This document shows, piece after piece, positions 12,041 through 23,458 of a stretch of DNA of 51,654 bases. A model generated the notes under the pieces. That model did not search any database. It saw nothing but the letters and a program-made list of their open reading frames with translations, and was not told the DNA's origin. Source of the stretch: Phlegmacium glaucopus (Eukaryota > Basidiomycota > Agaricomycetes > Agaricales > Cortinariaceae); contig MU130477.1 of assembly GCA_015039465.1 (NCBI GenBank), positions 35,286-86,939 on the forward strand, given 5' to 3'. Every line of letters begins with the position of its first letter. Positions within the stretch are counted from its first letter, which is position 1. A program made the translations under genes and the position numbers.

Positions 12041-13545
12041 TCACACTTGCTAAACTTGGGGAAGGTTGTTCAGATACATCAAACAGCATTGAGTCAAAGA
12101 CTCACAAATCGGATATTACAGCCTCTGAGCATGCTGCCTTGTTCCTCATCACAACAAAAGGAATTATTTAAACATGTGAAAGAACAAAAAAATGTGAAAC
12201 CAGTCAAGCTCCTTGATATGAAAGTACAGTAGAGTTCAACATACATTATGCTCCACCAAACTGAGTCACAGTGTGAGGTGAGTTTCTTAAATTATATAAT
12301 GTCCAAGTCTTATTAACTCTACAATCCTTGTATTGACTAGGCTGTTAACATACTTGTCTACAAGACAATGTTGAACAGTGAAGGAAGATTGATGCACTAA
12401 CATTAAGTGATGATGCATGGGATTTAGTTGGTCTATTCTGTGATCTCTTAGGGGTACATCAAAAACATATCTACACCTCTTATTGTGCTTTAACTTTAAT
12501 TATTATATTTCTAGTATGCAGATAAGGCTCAGCAGACATTTTCAGCTGTGAAAATGCCCTCATTACACACTGCTCTACCTGCTATTGAAGCCCTTCATGC
12601 CACTTGGAGCAAGAGGACAGAAAGGCAAAGTATGCACCATTTAAGGAGGTGTTATAGAACACTACATAGGTACACCCATACACTTACTCACTCTATCACA
12701 ACCTCCTGCTAGTATGGTATTATGAACAGTTACTAGTAGTACTAACAAACATTCCTTAGTAGTGTACACATGTGCGTCTCTGGGTAGATAGTTATCACAT
12801 GTTCCTTATAGAACATGTCCTCTAGGTCTATATTTACTATATGATTGTTATCAGGTCCTGGGGTAGTTACCTGGGGCCTTCTGTATATAGGGTAATAGGT
12901 GTCATCCGTAGACGACACCTTTGTATTAAACTTGGTTACTAGCAACTCCCATCTTCTCTAAGTCATAGTACTGTTCTATGGTATAGTTGGTCTCCCCTAA
13001 CAGGAGGCACTTGAGGCAGCAACTCAAAATCTCAATGATTATTATCAAAAAACAGCTGAATCTGATGCCTTCATTCTTGCTATGGGTTCATTAAATGTCT
13101 CATTACTTCTAACTTAGTTTCTTAAGTGATTAATTGATATTTTCTTATAGTTTTACATCCTGGAAGGAAAATCTCATTTCCAAAAGTATTGGGATTGGAT
13201 TTGGAAGAAGAAGTTCTTAAACTTCTCAAAGTGTTATGACTTCAAAGAATTTAGATTGATATATCTAATTCTAGACAGTCATTTGTTGTTCAAATTTAAA
13301 GACTGAGCTCAAAAGAATGGTATCCTACATGGGCATCACTTGCATGCAATTATGGCATCATCAGTATCTAGCAAGCAATCCTTTTCTCCAGCTGGCATCA
13401 CTATTAGCAAGCACTGCAACAGGCTCAAGGAAGATATCATTGAGGCCTTGCAATGTCTGAAGTGTTTATATCATAAAGAGCTTATTTTTTGTGAGGTTTT
13501 AACATCCACAGAGGAAGCGCTTGAAATGGATGCTACTGAGAATCT
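12041..13545 (+). pseudogene. hAT-family transposase relic
   Basis: Several frames, each broken by stops, spell successive parts of a hAT transposase. First come LSDDAWDLVGLFCDLL and YADKAQQTFSAVKMPSLHTA. Then LPAIEALHATWSKRTER and YYQKTAESDAFILAM follow, then LHPGRKISFPK. The C-terminal dimerisation region (13340-13545) reads SSKQSFSPAGITISKHCN, RLKEDIIEALQCLKCLYH. The N-terminal BED finger and first catalytic Asp are missing. A solo LTR splits the gene at 12650-13002; removing it joins YAPFKE to ALEAATQNLNDYYQK in frame. A hAT MITE interrupts the last codons. Clearly inactive. Confidence 0.8.
12650..13002. mobile_element. Solo LTR, 353 bp
   Basis: Begins TGTTATAGAAC and ends CCCCTAACA (TG...CA), flanked by a perfect 5-bp duplication GGAGG (12645-12649 and 13003-13007). 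Excision restores the hAT reading frame around it. No internal coding region, hence a solo LTR left by recombination. Confidence 0.85.
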
Positions 13546-13805
13546 TAGTGTTTGAAAGTCTGGTCTTTTGCCTTTTTTGGCAATTTTGCAGCTGGCATGT
13601 TATCCTTGAAATTCTCCAATGAAACTAGGGTGCCCAAAAAGGGAAATTTTTCTGGTTAATTAACAGAAAAAAGACCAGACCAACCCTGAAATTTTGCGTT
13701 CTAAACCCCTAATTATGGTGGGGAATTTTTATGGCAATGCTCTAGCTCAAAAAGTTGCCAAAAAAGGCAAAAGACCAGATGGCAGTGGCAGACTTTCAAA
13801 CACTA
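13546..13805. mobile_element. hAT-type MITE, 260 bp
   Basis: Ends are TAGTGTTTGAAAGTCTG and its inverse, and inner arms TTTTGCCTTTTTTGGCAA and TTGCCAAAAAAGGCAAAA pair too. The flanks ACTGAGAATCT and ACTGAGATCT are a slightly eroded duplication. No coding capacity. Confidence 0.8.
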
Positions 13806-13903
13806 ACTGAGATCTTACTGGATAATTCATGCAGAAATAAAACTCTGACTCAGGTGTAGTAGTATTGAAATAAGCTTAGCAATCAGCACATCAAAAGTCT
13901 GTA

Positions 13904-14078
13904 CATCAGTAAGTTTGGGTTTTGCTATGGGTGCTATGGAGCACTATCTAGCGCTGTCAATCAAAGACCCTTTGCTATGTCACTATAGGTTGCTATGGGA
14001 CTCTATATAGTGCTTGACAGCTCTTGGCAGTTTCCCATAGTGCCATTTTTTGACCCTGAAAACCTGAATTTACTGATG
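13904..14078. mobile_element. 175-bp MITE with CATCAGTAA termini, TA duplication
   Basis: Inverted ends CATCAGTAAGTTTGGGTTTT and CATCAGTAAATTCAGGTTTT, flanked by TA (13902-13903, 14079-14080). The first nine bases fit the ends of Plavaka-1, so it is probably mobilised by a Plavaka transposase. Between the ends are repeated GCTATGG(G) motifs. Confidence 0.8.
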
Positions 14079-14080
14079 TA

Positions 14081-14556
14081 GTGAGATATGATTTCACGTT
14101 TGACCTCGGTGAGCTCATGAGGCAAATGGATGGGTAGTTACAATAAAATCTACCTACTTTATATACCCAATAGGACAAAAGGAGTAAACTACAAAGAAAC
14201 AATAAGATAACTGAATATGGAAATCTCAGTGGCACATTGTGCATGCTTGCACAAACTCCGGAATTCCAATAAGTAGTTGATGACATGGATGAATTTTCCT
14301 GGGATCAGCTTGTACATGACAATGATTCTGATATAGAGATAATATAATTTGAATTTGAATTCTAATTGTCTTATTGGATAGTTAAGCCAAAGCCAACATG
14401 AAGCCAAATTTTGACCAGAAGCCATGGCCTGGCTTTGGCTTCACTTTTGCCAGGCCAAAGCTAAGCCAGCACATCACTAAGGATGATGTCTTATACCACT
14501 AAGGGAAATAAGACGTCCAAATAACATATGCATGATATCCATGTAATAGTTATTGC
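14081..14556. other. 3' flank of the permease gene
   Basis: No gene. Bases 14395-14480 are rich in GCCAAAGCC/GGCCTGGC motifs like those inside the hAT MITE at 22368-22953 and end in CATCACTA, so this may be an eroded relative. Confidence 0.4.
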
Positions 14557-14961
14557 TCAGAAAAGGATGGCTGCAATGTGCTCTCCAAAATGCTTCGGTG
14601 GTTGCTCTGGTAATTCGGTTTCCTCTGGAGTAGGAATACCCTGTAAAAAAGGAAAGCAGATCATCAATTGGTAGCTCGTGGTTATGCTCGTCATCTGGGA
14701 CTAACAGTGACAAAGTCCATTTCGGAGGGTTTCCAGATTTTGGTGCGCATGAAAATTTTGTATCCAAGGTAAAAGACCACAAATATTGGGATAACAAAGG
14801 CAATTCCGAAAGTCAGCCGTGAAGAGAGACATCGTTGATAAGAGTGTACATACAGGCTACAAGGAACTCTGAAGTGTTGAAATCCCAGAACACAGCATAG
14901 CCATTGACAAAGACGAAGAAAAGCGTCCAAAAAATGCCCCAGTAGGCAATATAAGGTTGCA
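14557..14961 (-). pseudogene. Permease block 3 (last two TM segments and C-terminus)
   Basis: Resumes with MQPYIAYWGIFWTLFFVFVN, then GYAVFWDFNTSEFLVA (to 14854). Next is an intron with donor GTATGT but a non-canonical TTTCGG acceptor, then FVIPIFVVFYLGYKIF (to 14706), a 65-bp GT-AG intron (14641-14705), and GIPTPEETELPEQ...HIAAILF ending at the TGA at 14557-14559. Confidence 0.85.
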
Positions 14962-14987
14962 TACATCAGTAAAATAGCATATTGGCT

Positions 14988-15058
14988 TTTGACCGCTTTT
15001 TCCACTTTTAAAAGTGGAAAAAGCGGTCAAAGTTGAAAAGCGGCAGCCGCTTTTTCAA
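14988..15058. repeat. Subterminal palindromes of Plavaka-1
   Basis: 14988-15031 is a perfect 44-bp palindrome centred on TTTTAAAA, with arms TTTGACCGCTTTTTCCAC. It is followed by a second hairpin, GAAAAGCGGC/GCCGCTTTTTC (15034-15058). The AAAAGCGG and AAAAGTGG words recur near the other end (23385-23430). Confidence 0.85.
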
Positions 15059-15240
15059 GCTAGGTGTGTTTACTTTTAAAGCACTTTCAAAGGGGATTCA
15101 CCTTTTATAATTGACCAAAAGCTCTCGTCAAAGCGTCCTCAAAGGGGATTAGAAGTGGTGCAAAGTTCAAGAAAATGTAAAAATTTCGTAGGATATATCA
15201 GGATACAGATGTTTTTGTGGGTATACTACTATTGAGATAC

Positions 15241-18200
15241 CTAATCTTCGTCTTCAAGGTCACTATCATCATCCACAAGGTGGAATTCCGGTTCTGGTTC
15301 AGGTGTGCCGGCTGTCACCTGTGGTGCGACAGTTTCCTTCCTTATCTTTGAGGCCTGGGTAGCTGCGTCGAGGATTTTCTTCCACTGCTTCTCCTTCAGC
15401 TGCGAGACGAGGTGCACAAGGTTGGAGGTTGTCTTGATTTGCACAATTCTTCCTTCCCGGGTTTCCGTGTGATCACCCCAGTTGGCCTTCGAGTAGTCAC
15501 TGTAGGGACGGATTGGTCGATGTTCCTCACCGCTCGTCCACCAGCTGATTGCCCGCTTAGCCTAAATACATGAAACATCAGGTTCATTAAGCTCACCGCT
15601 TGGATACTGTGGATCAGTGCACCCACAGGCCGCTTCTCTGAACGCGAGAGTGGGTTGATGACAGAAATGCTCGACATGTGGGTACCAAGGATGGAGGTGA
15701 TCAGTGGTAGTTGAAAAATGCCCTTCAAAAAGCATTGTATGAGACTAGGAACCCTATTCAAACATGACTGGAACATAGTAAGTACTCACCGAAGACTTTT
15801 TTCCCCCTTCATTCTCTTCGTATTCACGATAATAGAACGGTTGGTCAAAGTCAGTGCGAGAGATTGCCCAAGTGCACCATTCGGCACGCGAGTCCCTTGA
15901 GTTATTTGGTAGCAATGGAAAGTGAACTTGGCGAAGCATTGCAAGCACCGATGAACCAAATTTATTCCTCCATGCAGCAAGGCGATCTTTGATCTGTGAT
16001 TGCCATGAGCATCAATACATAGTGGCCAAAACATACTCACCAATTTCTTGACGATGATACCTAATCGGATGCTGAAATTGAGCGCCGGTTCTTGAGGGAA
16101 CACCTCAGCCCATAGAGCTATGAATTCGTCATCAGTGGGCTGCTCCCAGGGAGGTGCGCATCCAAAAGCCTCAATCAGACGTGGTGTGAAGTGAGGCATC
16201 AGGAAAAATGACTTCTGCCCTAGGCTGTCCTGAAATGTCCTGGGGTGCCCCAGGCAGCTCAGGGCGCTCAGGTCAAGAGGTCGCCCTGGGGTGCAAGTTA
16301 CCTATGTATGAAAAGTCTTAGGCTGTCCTGGGGCAACCTGAGGCAACCTGAGAGCGTCCTGAGGCAACCTGAGGCAACCTGAGAGCATCCTGAGGCAACC
16401 TGAGAGCAACCTGAGGCAGCCTTAGTCCCTTTGGATCTGATGCTAGAAAACATATATAAACCAGATATTTGAGTGGTCTCACACAACAGAATAATAATAA
16501 TAATAAAATTATATTCAATTATTCTAAACATCATATATACTAGTAATAAAATAATAATAAAATAGTGATACATAAATATACTAGTATAATACTGGGGAAG
16601 TAGGAAATAAGAAAACAAAATTGTGGGTGGTTTATATATCTTTTGGATGGCGCACAGACCATTGGTCACATGATCACAGATAAGCATGATTTCAAGCATA
16701 TGGTGCTGGGTCAGGGTAGATTACATAAATTCCAAAAAAGGAAATTTTTTAAAGATGGTAGAGAATTGTTTTAGGACCCTGAATATGTTTAAATTATATT
16801 AATAGCAGCTCTCCTTATTGAGAAAACTGCAAAATACTTTTTTGGACGCAGCGGTTAAAGATTTTCTAGCAAAATTCATAAATTCTAAGGGACTCCCAGG
16901 GCCTCCTGATGTGATTTGGTCCAGATGGTCAATGCACCAGGATACACTAAAGGTGTCCTGAGAAAATGGGTGACACTCAAAATTTTACCTGTGCTGCTCT
17001 AGGATGTCCTGAGGTGTCCTGAGGTGCCCTGGGGTGTCCTGGGGTGTCCTGAGTAGTGATGTGATACTAACAAATTACCCAAGGCTACCTAGGGCCAAAA
17101 TCATTTTTCCTGATGAGTGTTGAACTTGTAATGAAGGTGGGATGGCAAATGGGTAATCCGAATATCCTCCTGTCTTTCACGGGAAGAGACAACTTGTGTA
17201 CTCGCTTTGGGCTCAATGAAGGTAGGAACAGAGGTGGTGGGGACAATTTTAGCAAGCGAACGAATCTGATAACAGTATGAAAAGAATCATCAGTTAATTG
17301 TGTGTATCCAGCTGTGCAAGAATAACTGTGACCCACTCTTGATCCCAACACCTTGACATCGGCCTTCCTACCAGACAATGCGAAACGTTCTCCCACTTCA
17401 CCTGCGTCATCACTGATCCCTCCTGCCAGTGGTTCCTCATCTGACAGGCCCTTAGAACCTCCGCCAGGAGTCATTGCAAGTGGAGCACTTGCACTTGAGA
17501 CGGACATGTGTGAACTTGATGAACGCGAATGCCCAACTTGAAGGGGGAGATAAAAATCTTCCATCATATCTATGTCATCGTCATTGCTGTGACTCGGAGC
17601 AGATTTCTCCAACCAGTCTGAATGGAGACCAGTGTCGATTTTTTTCACCTTCTTCCAGGGATGTCGACCCTCGTCATGGCTGTGGGATATGTGATGATTA
17701 AGGAACTTTGTCAACAGATTATCATCAAGAATACTCACATGTTACTGGCAGAATCCTTCTCAACCTTACGTTTTCTGGGGGCCACCATGGCAAATTTCTC
17801 GGCCGCAGTACCCACCTGGGCTCTTAGAGTTCCCTTTGGCTTCTTTCCTTTATGTTCATGTGGTTTTTTGGCTGTTTCTTCTTCTGAGATATCAAGTTTT
17901 CCATCCTTGTCATCGTCCTCTTTGTCATCGTCTTCCTCTGGTGCTGGCGCAACGTACTCATCCATGCTGTCACTGCTAAGATCTTGAACCTCCACAGGCT
18001 CCGAGTCTATTTCCACCTCTGGTATGTTAAGACAATGAGAGAAACTCAGACGCAAAGGATAATCATAGTAAGTACCTGCGGTTGTGGTCTTGGCTGCTCG
18101 GGGACGAGTTACTTTCTTCTGTGTAGTTGGAGGTGGGTGATTGGCGTTCCGAAGCTTCTCTTGGTACTGTTCTTCAAGTTCATTTTCAACTCGGGCTGTT

Positions 18201-18403
18201 TCTGCGATGGCCTTCTCTCGATCCTTCTGCCCATCAAGTATGGCTTTCTGCTTTGCAGCTTTCTCAGCCTGGACTTCTTGTGTACTTCTCCTTGAACGCG
18301 CCTTGTCTGGTGCTCCGGGGTGTTTCTGGCTCTCTGTGGTACGAGCTCAAAGTGAAGGAGGTAGTGGAATGCTGGCGGACTTTGGCACTGACTTTGGGGC
18401 CAT
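15241..18403 (-). pseudogene. Plavaka partner protein (cargo ORF), copy 1
   Basis: Lies next to the transposase and is divergently transcribed. N-terminal part (18403-18070) has a basic stretch and coiled coil: RSRRSTQEVQAEKAAKQKA, ARVENELEEQYQEKLR. The middle is acidic and low complexity (EEDDDKEDDDKDGKLDISEE). The C-terminal part is the conserved domain: PHFTPRLIEAFGC, AWRNKFGSSVLAMLRQVHF, GIFQLPLITSILG, RPVGALIHSIQA and AKRAISWWTSGEEHRPIRPY, then an acidic tail ending at 15241. Several GT-AG introns. Damage: an in-frame TGA at 18347-18349 and the MITE at 16197-17115, which splits HYKFNT from PHFTPRL. Proteins of this type accompany Plavaka transposases in basidiomycetes; their function is not known to me. 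Confidence 0.75.
16197..17115. mobile_element. 919-bp MITE with CATCAGGAAAAATGA termini
   Basis: Same family as 3325-4297 but inverted. Matching interior includes the stretch around 16620-16700. It lies in a coding exon of the partner gene. Exact removal of CATCAGG...CCTGATG rejoins the partner frame. Unlike the other copy, no TA duplication is visible (flanks AGG and AGT), so the target duplication has mutated or insertion was atypical. Confidence 0.85.
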
Positions 18404-18561
18404 GGTTGAACTGGTTGAACTTCGGGAGGAGTTGGTACAACAGTTAAGCAAAACAATTTCAACAAAACCCAACCGTTGAACACTGATCATGTGAGGGGCT
18501 TTCCCTCCAACTTAGAATAGATTCTTTTTCCTTTTATTTCTCCCCTCAGCCGCTCTTTTCA
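18404..18561. promoter_or_regulatory. Shared divergent promoter of Plavaka-1
   Basis: The 158 bp between the partner gene (-) and transposase (+) start codons must hold both promoters. A pyrimidine-rich TTTCTCCCCTCAG just before the transposase ATG could also be a 5'-UTR splice acceptor. Inferred from gene layout. Confidence 0.4.
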
Positions 18562-19297
18562 ATGCAAGCTCATCAGCCCAAACGCAAGTCATTCCGACCA
18601 GCAGTCTTTGTTTGCGATGTGCCAGGATGTTCCAAGGCTTGCACAACTGCACGCGGCCTGAGACAGCACCACAACACCAAGCATATAATCCCAGCCGCAC
18701 TGCTTTTTCCGGTAAACACCTCTCCGAGTCCAAGTCCTTCGAGCGACTCTCAGCCAAACCCAAATTCTCCCATTCCTCCAAGTCCAACATTCTCTTCTCG
18801 CCGTTCTCCACACCGCACATCAGCAGGATCTCCTATCTTGGTGCCTCGAAGTCCTCGACCCCTCATTTTGAATGGTCTCCAGATTGAGAAGCACCCACTC
18901 CTTGACGGTGCGAGTTTAAATCAACTTCTGTGTTTGAATAAACTGTATTGAAATTATCACAGGAGTTCCTTGCGACTCTGAGGGGAATGACCTCGAAACA
19001 GGTTCAGCCCCTCCACTTCCAAAACCTCGCGCTGAAGATGACTACTCGCCTTTTCTGAGTCGTGCCGAATTTGAGCTTGCCGAATTCTTGTTTGTTCATG
19101 AGGAGATGTCAGCAGGAAAGATCGATAGGCTTATTAACATTCTTGGTGCATTATATGACGATGCCCCACCAGTCTCTGGTCATAAAGAATTGTATTCGAT
19201 TATTGACTCAATTAAGCAGGGTGATATACCCTGGGACAGCTTTTCAGTATCATACGATGGTGAAAGACCTGCAGAAGGACAACCACAACCTCCATGG

Positions 19298-19985
19298 TAG
19301 GGCTACCAAAGTTCAGTTCAGTTCAGTTCTTCACCTCCTTAACCTGAACTGAGAACTGAACTGATACCCTCTCAGCTGAACTGAACCTGAACTGAACTGA
19401 ACTATGTAGAACCAGTTCTAATCAGTTCAGTTCAGTTCTAAACTGGTTCGAACTGATGAACTGATTGTAAAATCAGAAAATTAAGAATTTATTGAAAAAT
19501 ACCTGAGAATATACTGCACTTGCTTAATATTTACTTGATTAACTACTGTAAAAGCTTTAAAACTTTCATGAGCATCAGCTTCATATGTAACATTGAAAAT
19601 GTTGTATATTTTCCCAAATAGGTAGTGCTAATATATGGTTATATAATGTCATCACTTACAAAATGTGGCCATTACCTCTTTCCTCAGCCATTATTCTATG
19701 CCCAAAAAGCCTGCCAAATCATTCACAATGTTCATACATTACCAAGAGATCAATTTTCAGAAAATAGCAAGTCAAAAAGTAGGAATTTCCCATCCTCCCA
19801 GGGTAAAATAGTTCAGCAGTTCAGTCCAGTTCAAACCAGTTCAGAAATTTTTAAGAATCCCTGAACTGCGAACCAGAACTGACTGGTGTAAGGCTGAACT
19901 GGAACTGAACTGAACTGAACTTTCAGTTCAGTTCAGTCAGTTCTGGTTCTCTGCCTCAGTTCTGAACTGAACTTTGGTAGCCCTA
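19298..19985. mobile_element. hAT-type MITE, 688 bp, CAGTTC-rich
   Basis: Ends TAGGGCTACCAAAGTTCAG and its inverse, flanked by a perfect 8-bp duplication CTCCATGG (19290-19297, 19986-19993). Both ends are packed with CTGAACTGAA repeats in opposite directions. Deleting it joins PQPPW to MDQKYEVWF in the transposase. Confidence 0.93.
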
Positions 19986-22367
19986 CTCCATGGATGGATC
20001 AAAAGTATGAAGTATGGTTCCGTGACCCCTTAAAGGTCATGGAAAGCCAGATTGGCAATCCAGACTTCAAAGGTCACATTGACTATGCCCCGAAGCGTGT
20101 ATTCAGAAAGGATAAGCGCCGCTATCGTGATCTCATGTCAGGAAATTGGGCATGGGAACAGGCAGTGCGTACCGCATGATTCTAAGTCATTCCTGCTATG
20201 ATTTTGACTGACCGCTGACATCAGGATAAGATTGGGGAGGATGAGACAATGCATGGTGCTATGTTTGCACCTGTTGTTCTTGGTAGTGACAAGACAACAG
20301 TCTCTGTCGCAACAGGACAGAATGACTTTTATCCTTTGTACGCATCGCTGGGCAATGTCCACAATTCAGTAAGACGAGCCCATCGGAATGCTGTTGCACT
20401 GATTGGGTTTCTTGCCATTCCAAAAAGTGAGCACCTGCCGTTTGACATTTTTGAAGGCTTCTATTGACACCTGCCACACGTAAAGCAACGCGTGAATATT
20501 CGGATAAGGCAGACTTTCGTAAATTTTGTCAACAACTTTTTCACTCCTCGTTGGAGCACATTCTTTCTTCCCTCTGCCCCCATATGACCACACCCCGTAT
20601 AACGCTCTGTGGTGATGGACATTATTACTGTGTAATCTATGGTCTTGGACCTTATATTGCTGATTATCCCGAGCAAGCTCTCCTTGCTTGCATTGTCCAG
20701 AACTGGTGCCCAAGGTTCGTTCCAATTTATACTCATTAATGTCTCACTAATTCTTTCCAGATGTACAGCCTCTCCAGAAAATTTGGATGGTGAAGGTGGA
20801 CTGCGGTCTCGTGTGCACACTGATGTACTACTTGAATCAGCAGCAATAGATCTCAAGGAGCTGTGGGATGATTATGGAATTGTTGGAGACCTTATTGTGC
20901 GTTTTTCTCCTTGTTCTACTTGGTATAACATTTGAGGTAACCATTCCTTCATACAAAGCCATTTACGAACAACTTTCCGAGGGCTGACATTCACGAACTC
21001 CTTTCACCCGACCTTCTTCATCAAATCATCAAGGGGACCTTCAAAGACCACCTCGTGGACTGGGTCGAGCAATACATTAAAGACTCATACCCAAAATCAA
21101 GAGCGGATGCAATCCTTGCTGATATTGACCGCCGGTGAGTCCAAATGATTCCCCTTGCCAGACGGAACATGACTTATGGTTTCCTACTGAATTTTTTAGA
21201 ATATCAGCTGTGCCATCGTTTCCTGGCCTGCGCCATTTTCACGAGGGACGAGGATTTAAACAGTGGACAGGGGATGATTCTAAAGGACTAATGAAGGTGA
21301 GCGGCACTAGCGTCGGCGTTGGGGATGAGCTACTAATCTTACTATAATTTCTATAAAGGTCTACCTTCCTGCCATTGCTGGCCACGTTCCTACGCAGATG
21401 GTGCAAGCTGTTTCCTCACTCATCCATTTCTGTTACCTGGTCCGACGCAATGTCATTGACGAAGATGCACTCTCGGAGATCAACATGGCCCTCTCTCATT
21501 TCCATGAACAACGAGAAATATTTCGAGAGGTTGACGTCCGACCTGAAGGATTTTCGCTTCCACGCCAACATTCTTTATCTCATTATCCATTTCTCATCAC
21601 ACAGTTTGGCGCCCCGAATGGACTCTGTTCATCAATTACGGAATCAAAGCACATTAAAGCCGTAAAGAAACCCTATCGAAGATCAAGCCGAAACAAACCC
21701 CTGGGCCAAATGCTCATTACCAACCAACAAATTGACAAGATCGCGGCTGCGCGCGTGGATTTCGAGGCCTGTGGAATGCTGGACGGTCCTAACGTGGCAG
21801 GGAATATCGCATCACTGCTTTCTTTGCATGAAGCTCCGAAACCTATCCAACCTCAAGCTGGTGAAGGGGATGAAGGAAGAGGCTTGGAAGAGCGGAACCG
21901 AGATGATGCAGGAGCTGTTGATGAGCCAGAGTCTCAGGCAGAGGTTAAGCTTGCACAAACCCACAGTAAATCATATTCATTGTTTAATGACATTTAACAA
22001 CTCACCTTCTTGAGTTAGTCCGTCGGTTGCCTCGTGACATCCACCTGCTTGCCAATGCAGTGAATCAACCCCACCTGCCGTTGCTCACTCGCCACTTCCT
22101 TTTCAATATGCTCAACCCCGATTCTGACATCCCAGCTTCACGCTTACCCACCACCGACCTTCCTGAGATTCCAGGAAAGGTATATGTCTACAATTCTGCT
22201 CGAGCTGTCTTCTATGCACCCAGTGACTTGTCTGGAATTGGTGGCATGCGCCATGAACGAATAAGATCTGTTAAGTCATGGTATGGTGGTGCGCCCCGGC
22301 GGGATTGTATTTTTGTAGGAAACTCAGACTCAGATGCCCCAGGGTTCGAAGGTTTGCTTGTTGCTCG

Positions 22368-22953
22368 TAGTGCTGTTCCGGCCCGGCTTGGCCTCAAAGC
22401 CCCGGCTTTGGCTTGGCCTGAGGCGGCTTTGGCTTTCCTAATCCTCAGGCCAAGCCAAAGCCGTCAACCACGGCCTGGCCCTGGCTTGGCCCGGCTCAGG
22501 CCACAGCTTTTGCCAAATTTTATTTTTATTATTTTTATTATTTTATTTTAATTTTAATTTCTACTAAGTACCTGCTAACATAAGGAGAATAGGGTTTCAA
22601 GCTATACTATAGTGATGGTCACGAGAAAAAGGCATCAGTGCATGCTTTGCCACTCAGCTGGACGCCGTTGGCTGTCCATTAATAGATATTACTAATAATT
22701 TACTACTATATATCATCAATTTTCACATTTAAATACAATGTTCATCTGTTTATATGTTACTACTAACTATATAACACCAGTATACAGCTGGAAAAATAAA
22801 TAAAAAACCTAAAAAAGCCTACTGAAAAGCCGCGGCCTGATGGCTTGGCTTTGGCTTTTCAAATCCCAGGCCAGGCCAAAAGCCGTCACAGGCCGTTACT
22901 TTGGCCCGGCTTGGCCTGGCTCACGGCCTGAAGCCGGGCCAAGCACAGCACTA
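22368..22953. mobile_element. hAT-type MITE, 586 bp, GGCCTGGC-rich
   Basis: Ends TAGTGCTGT...ACAGCACTA, flanked by GTTGCTCG (22360-22367) and GTTGCTTG (22954-22961), an 8-bp duplication with one mismatch. GC-rich ends with GGCTTGGCC/AAGCC repeats and an AT-rich middle. Removal joins EGLLVA to VFLFFSFKHEG in the transposase frame. Confidence 0.9.
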
Positions 22954-23458
22954 GTTGCTTGTGTTTTTCTCTTTTTTTCTTTCAAACATGAGGGCATTAC
23001 ATATCCATGTGCCCTCGTTCATTGGTTTTCAACAGTTGGAGACAGTCCTGACGACGAAACTGGAATGTGGATGGTAGAACCAGACTTTCAGCGAGGGCAG
23101 CGGGTACTCGAAGTAATTCATCTGGACAGTGTTTTGCGCGGTGCACATTTGATTGGGGTTGCCGGGCCACAATTCCTCCCCTCGGATCCATTATTTAATT
23201 TTTCTAGATCATTAGATGCCTTTAAAACATTCTATGTAAACAAATATGTAGATCACCATGCACACGAGATTGCCTTTTAATATCTAGGACCAACTTATAG
23301 GGCGGAAATTTCAAAAGCTAGCAAAGCTCCCAAAGCTGCAATAGGTACAGAAAAGTTGACCTGGAAGGCAATTTAAGCGGCCACAAAAGTGGTTGAAAAG
23401 CGGAAGCGATAAAAAGTGGCCCAAAGGGACTCGAAAAGGGGATGCTGTTGTACTGATG

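Larger units (their letters stand above)
18562..23280 (+). pseudogene. Plavaka-family transposase, copy 1 (two MITE insertions)
   Basis: Starts with a C2H2 zinc finger (C18, C23, H36, H41; VCDVPGCSKACTTARGLRQH). Conserved blocks follow in order: IIDSIKQGDIPWDSFSVSY, VWFRDPLKVMESQ, LMSGNWAWEQA, LGSDKTTVSVATGQNDFYPL, NSVRRAHRNAVALIGFLAIP, YGLGPYIADYPEQALLACIV, DLLHQIIKGTFKDHLVDWVE and RGFKQWTGDDSKGLMK. They continue with LPRQHSLSHYP, GLCSSITESKHIKAVKKPYR, RSVKSWYG and YVNKYVDHHAHEIAF. This is the Plavaka type. About ten GT-AG introns (for example after WEQA, AIPK, WCPR, DIDRR, ALMK-equivalent). I found no in-frame stop outside the two hAT MITEs (19298-19985, 22368-22953), both in exons and both leaving the frame intact if removed. 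So it was disabled by insertion rather than by point decay. Confidence 0.88.
14964..23458. mobile_element. Plavaka-1: two-gene Plavaka DNA transposon, 8495 bp
   Basis: Flanked by TA (14962-14963 and 23459-23460), with inverted ends CATCAGTAAAATAGCAT and CATCAGTACAACAGCAT (15 of 17 matching). Both junctions lie inside the permease coding sequence. Deleting the element plus one TA joins AYNNR to MQPYIAYW in frame, which fixes the boundaries to the base. Subterminal regions carry AAAAGTGG/AAAAGCGG repeats and hairpins, likely transposase-binding sites. Inside are a partner gene (-) and a transposase gene (+) transcribed away from each other. Three other elements are nested in it (16197-17115, 19298-19985, 22368-22953). 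Confidence 0.92.

Noticed and set aside
14395..14480. A complete hAT MITE ending in CATCACTA
   Set aside because: Right end resembles the family at 22368 but no convincing left end or 8-bp duplication was found.
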